Source: Tubulanus polymorphus (taxonomy: Eukaryota; Nemertea; Palaeonemertea; Tubulaniformes; Tubulanidae). From it: DNA of 64,000 bases. The stretch lies in contig NC_134025.1 of the NCBI RefSeq assembly GCF_964204645.1, positions 9,925,001 to 9,989,000 on the forward strand, in the 5' to 3' direction. A model generated the notes under the pieces. The model was not told the origin of the DNA. It saw only the letters and a list, made by a program, of their open reading frames with translations, and ran no database searches. Below, piece by piece: positions 62,685 through 64,000 of this stretch; within the stretch, counting starts at the first letter, position 1; each line of letters opens with the position of its first letter. The position numbers and the translations under genes were made by a program.

Positions 62685-62698
62685 CAACCACTACCTCA
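62685..62698 (+). promoter_or_regulatory. lin-28: let-7 microRNA target site in lin-28 3' UTR
   Basis: CTACCTCA at 62691-62698 is a perfect 8-mer for the let-7 seed, including A opposite position 1. The next base (A, 62690) pairs with position 9. After a one-base bulge in the microRNA, CAACC (62685-62689) pairs with positions 11-15. Let-7 sites in lin-28 3' UTRs are known across animals: Lin-28 blocks let-7 maturation and let-7 represses lin-28. The site is about 860 bases after the stop codon, so it needs a long 3' UTR. Confidence 0.75.
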
Positions 62699-63847
62699 CA
62701 CACGTATTGGTCGTCGTGTTTGTTTGACCGGTCGTTGTATTGGGCACAAACGCGCGCCGCGTTTTCGTTTCTGTGACTGTGTCGTTTCAAATGAATAGGC
62801 GTTTTGTTTATAGCTTTTTTTCTGTGTAATTCTTACCGTAAATTACCCGTCCCCGACAACAGTTTGGCGAAGTAAGGGATTTCGTATATATTTTTTGTTG
62901 TTTTTTTTTCTTTAGTAATTTTTGTATCAGTCAACAGCAGCAGAACTCGTGGCATCATTGTTTCTATAGGAATGCTCGCTTAAGTGTTAAAGAGCTTTGA
63001 TTATGTTTCCTAGTCGAAAGATAAATCCAATCCAACAAACTTGAGTATAATACTATTATGTAAACACCGCGGACATAGTCATTGGCTAGGCATGGTCATC
63101 AGTATACTTATAATGATAACAAAATAACAAAATTGAATTCGCAGCATCTATTTACAGTTAGGGTTTTTCTACAGTCGTCGTAGAATTTTCATATATATAT
63201 TTTCTTGCCTGATAGAGCTAGCACAAATTGCGTTGGTTTGTTTGTCGACAGCTTCAGTGTGGACTCGAAGTACTGCCTCTGCCTTTTGGACAGGAGTTGC
63301 CTCACGTTTTGCTCATCACTACTCGTTCGTTCTTTTGTCCCATTCGATATGTATGATAATGTACATAAAATGTGTGCGGCCGAATTATATTACGATTAGG
63401 ACAAAATTCGGGAAATTCGTCAAAACTATATTTTATTATCAAACACGCGCGTTAAGAGAGAATGGGGAAATACTAACAGAATAGGTATTTACTACTCATT
63501 ACCTTAATTACTCCCAACTTGATCTATCATATTACGATATTTGAAGGGCTAATCTCATTGACATAAGTAATGCACTTCGGTACCCGCGCGCATCTCTGCT
63601 TTCTCATGCTATATTACTTACAAATCATGAGGGAGAGCTCCGTTCGAGCTAGCGCGATACATTTTTATATACCGAATATTAGTAATACGGATCTCGAAAA
63701 TGTCGAACGAAGTATATACGAACGGTTTCTAATCTGAACACGTCACGAAGGTCAAGTCTTAATTTCGATGTATCATAAATGGGAGTGCCGTTGTCTGTCT
63801 TGTGGCTTATACAATTAACATATTATATCTACTATACTTATATGTAT

Positions 63848-63872
63848 ATACGTATATATATATATATATATT
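63848..63872. repeat. (TA)n repeat
   Basis: TA dinucleotides with one interruption near the end of the window. Shorter TA runs occur at 5149-5164 and 56045-56056. Confidence 0.9.
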
Positions 63873-64000
63873 AGCCGGTAATCATAATACTGTCATTGAG
63901 GTGATTTAATTTCGTATTGCGGATTTATTTCTTAGTCATTTTTAGAAAAAGGCCGTGTTCTTAATGATACTAATAACAATATGAATGTTTTAATATTTTC

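Larger units (their letters stand above)
61834..64000 (+). other. lin-28: lin-28 3' untranslated region and downstream sequence
   Basis: No coding exon is seen after the lin-28 stop. An AATAAA at 61978-61983 would end a 3' UTR of about 150-170 bases. The let-7 site at 62685-62698 is only in the message if a more distal signal is used. I find no canonical AATAAA between that site and the window end, only variants such as CATAAA (around 63364 and 63774), so the true end may lie beyond 64000. The stretch also holds a 16-bp perfect palindrome (62214-62229) and a TA repeat at 63848-63872. Confidence 0.5.

Overview
The window is nuclear genomic DNA from an animal: AT-rich, gene-poor, with long introns bounded by GT/AG sites, simple repeats and small non-autonomous transposons. 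There are no bacterial operons, no ribosome-binding-site organisation, and no long open frames. The one gene that can be named with confidence is lin-28, the RNA-binding developmental-timing factor. It lies on the + strand and fills the right third of the window. Its cold-shock domain (DVFVHQSVIQ.SGFRSL) and zinc knuckles (CYNCGEY.NH) read like protostome rather than vertebrate LIN28. I infer an invertebrate, probably a marine lophotrochozoan, but nothing in the window fixes the species.

Layout. 1-21 kb: no gene I can support; two short inverted-repeat elements and a hairpin pair. 21.3-28.5 kb: a small unrecognised + strand gene, with first exon 21307-21445, second exon 22758-22874, and two alternative candidate last exons (26439-26533 or 28294-28493). 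All of these are joined by phase-1 introns. A tRNA-Val(CAC) lies on the - strand at 23167-23239 between them. 25-31 kb: three copies of a roughly 230-255 bp hAT-like MITE, a copy of a short palindromic repeat, and a LINE-type 3' tail. 31-42 kb: non-coding or decayed sequence, with reverse-strand stretches that look like eroded coding DNA.

42-64 kb: lin-28. Three candidate first exons (42062-42221, 53103-53136, 54013-54064) each end one base into a codon with a GT donor. Each can join the same acceptor at 54209. The common body is 54209-54330 and 58811-58965 (the two halves of the cold-shock domain) and 61614-61833 (two CCHC knuckles, acidic tail, stop). The joined reading frame closes exactly for all three starts and gives predicted proteins of 218, 176 and 182 residues. 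The 3' untranslated region carries a near-complete let-7 site at 62685-62698, and a lin-4/miR-125 8-mer lies in the coding part of the last exon at 61803-61810. The conserved let-7/lin-28 feedback loop can therefore be read directly from this sequence. A poly(A) signal between the stop and the let-7 site would give a short 3' UTR without it.

The most interesting points are the three in-phase lin-28 first exons with their separate putative promoters, the microRNA sites, the upstream frame that overlaps the third start, the unrecognised small gene at 21-28 kb, and a palindromic repeat family (GACCATGGAYGTAT...) of which one copy sits inside another transposon. All exon joins were made by eye from splice consensus and phase; no transcript or database evidence was available.
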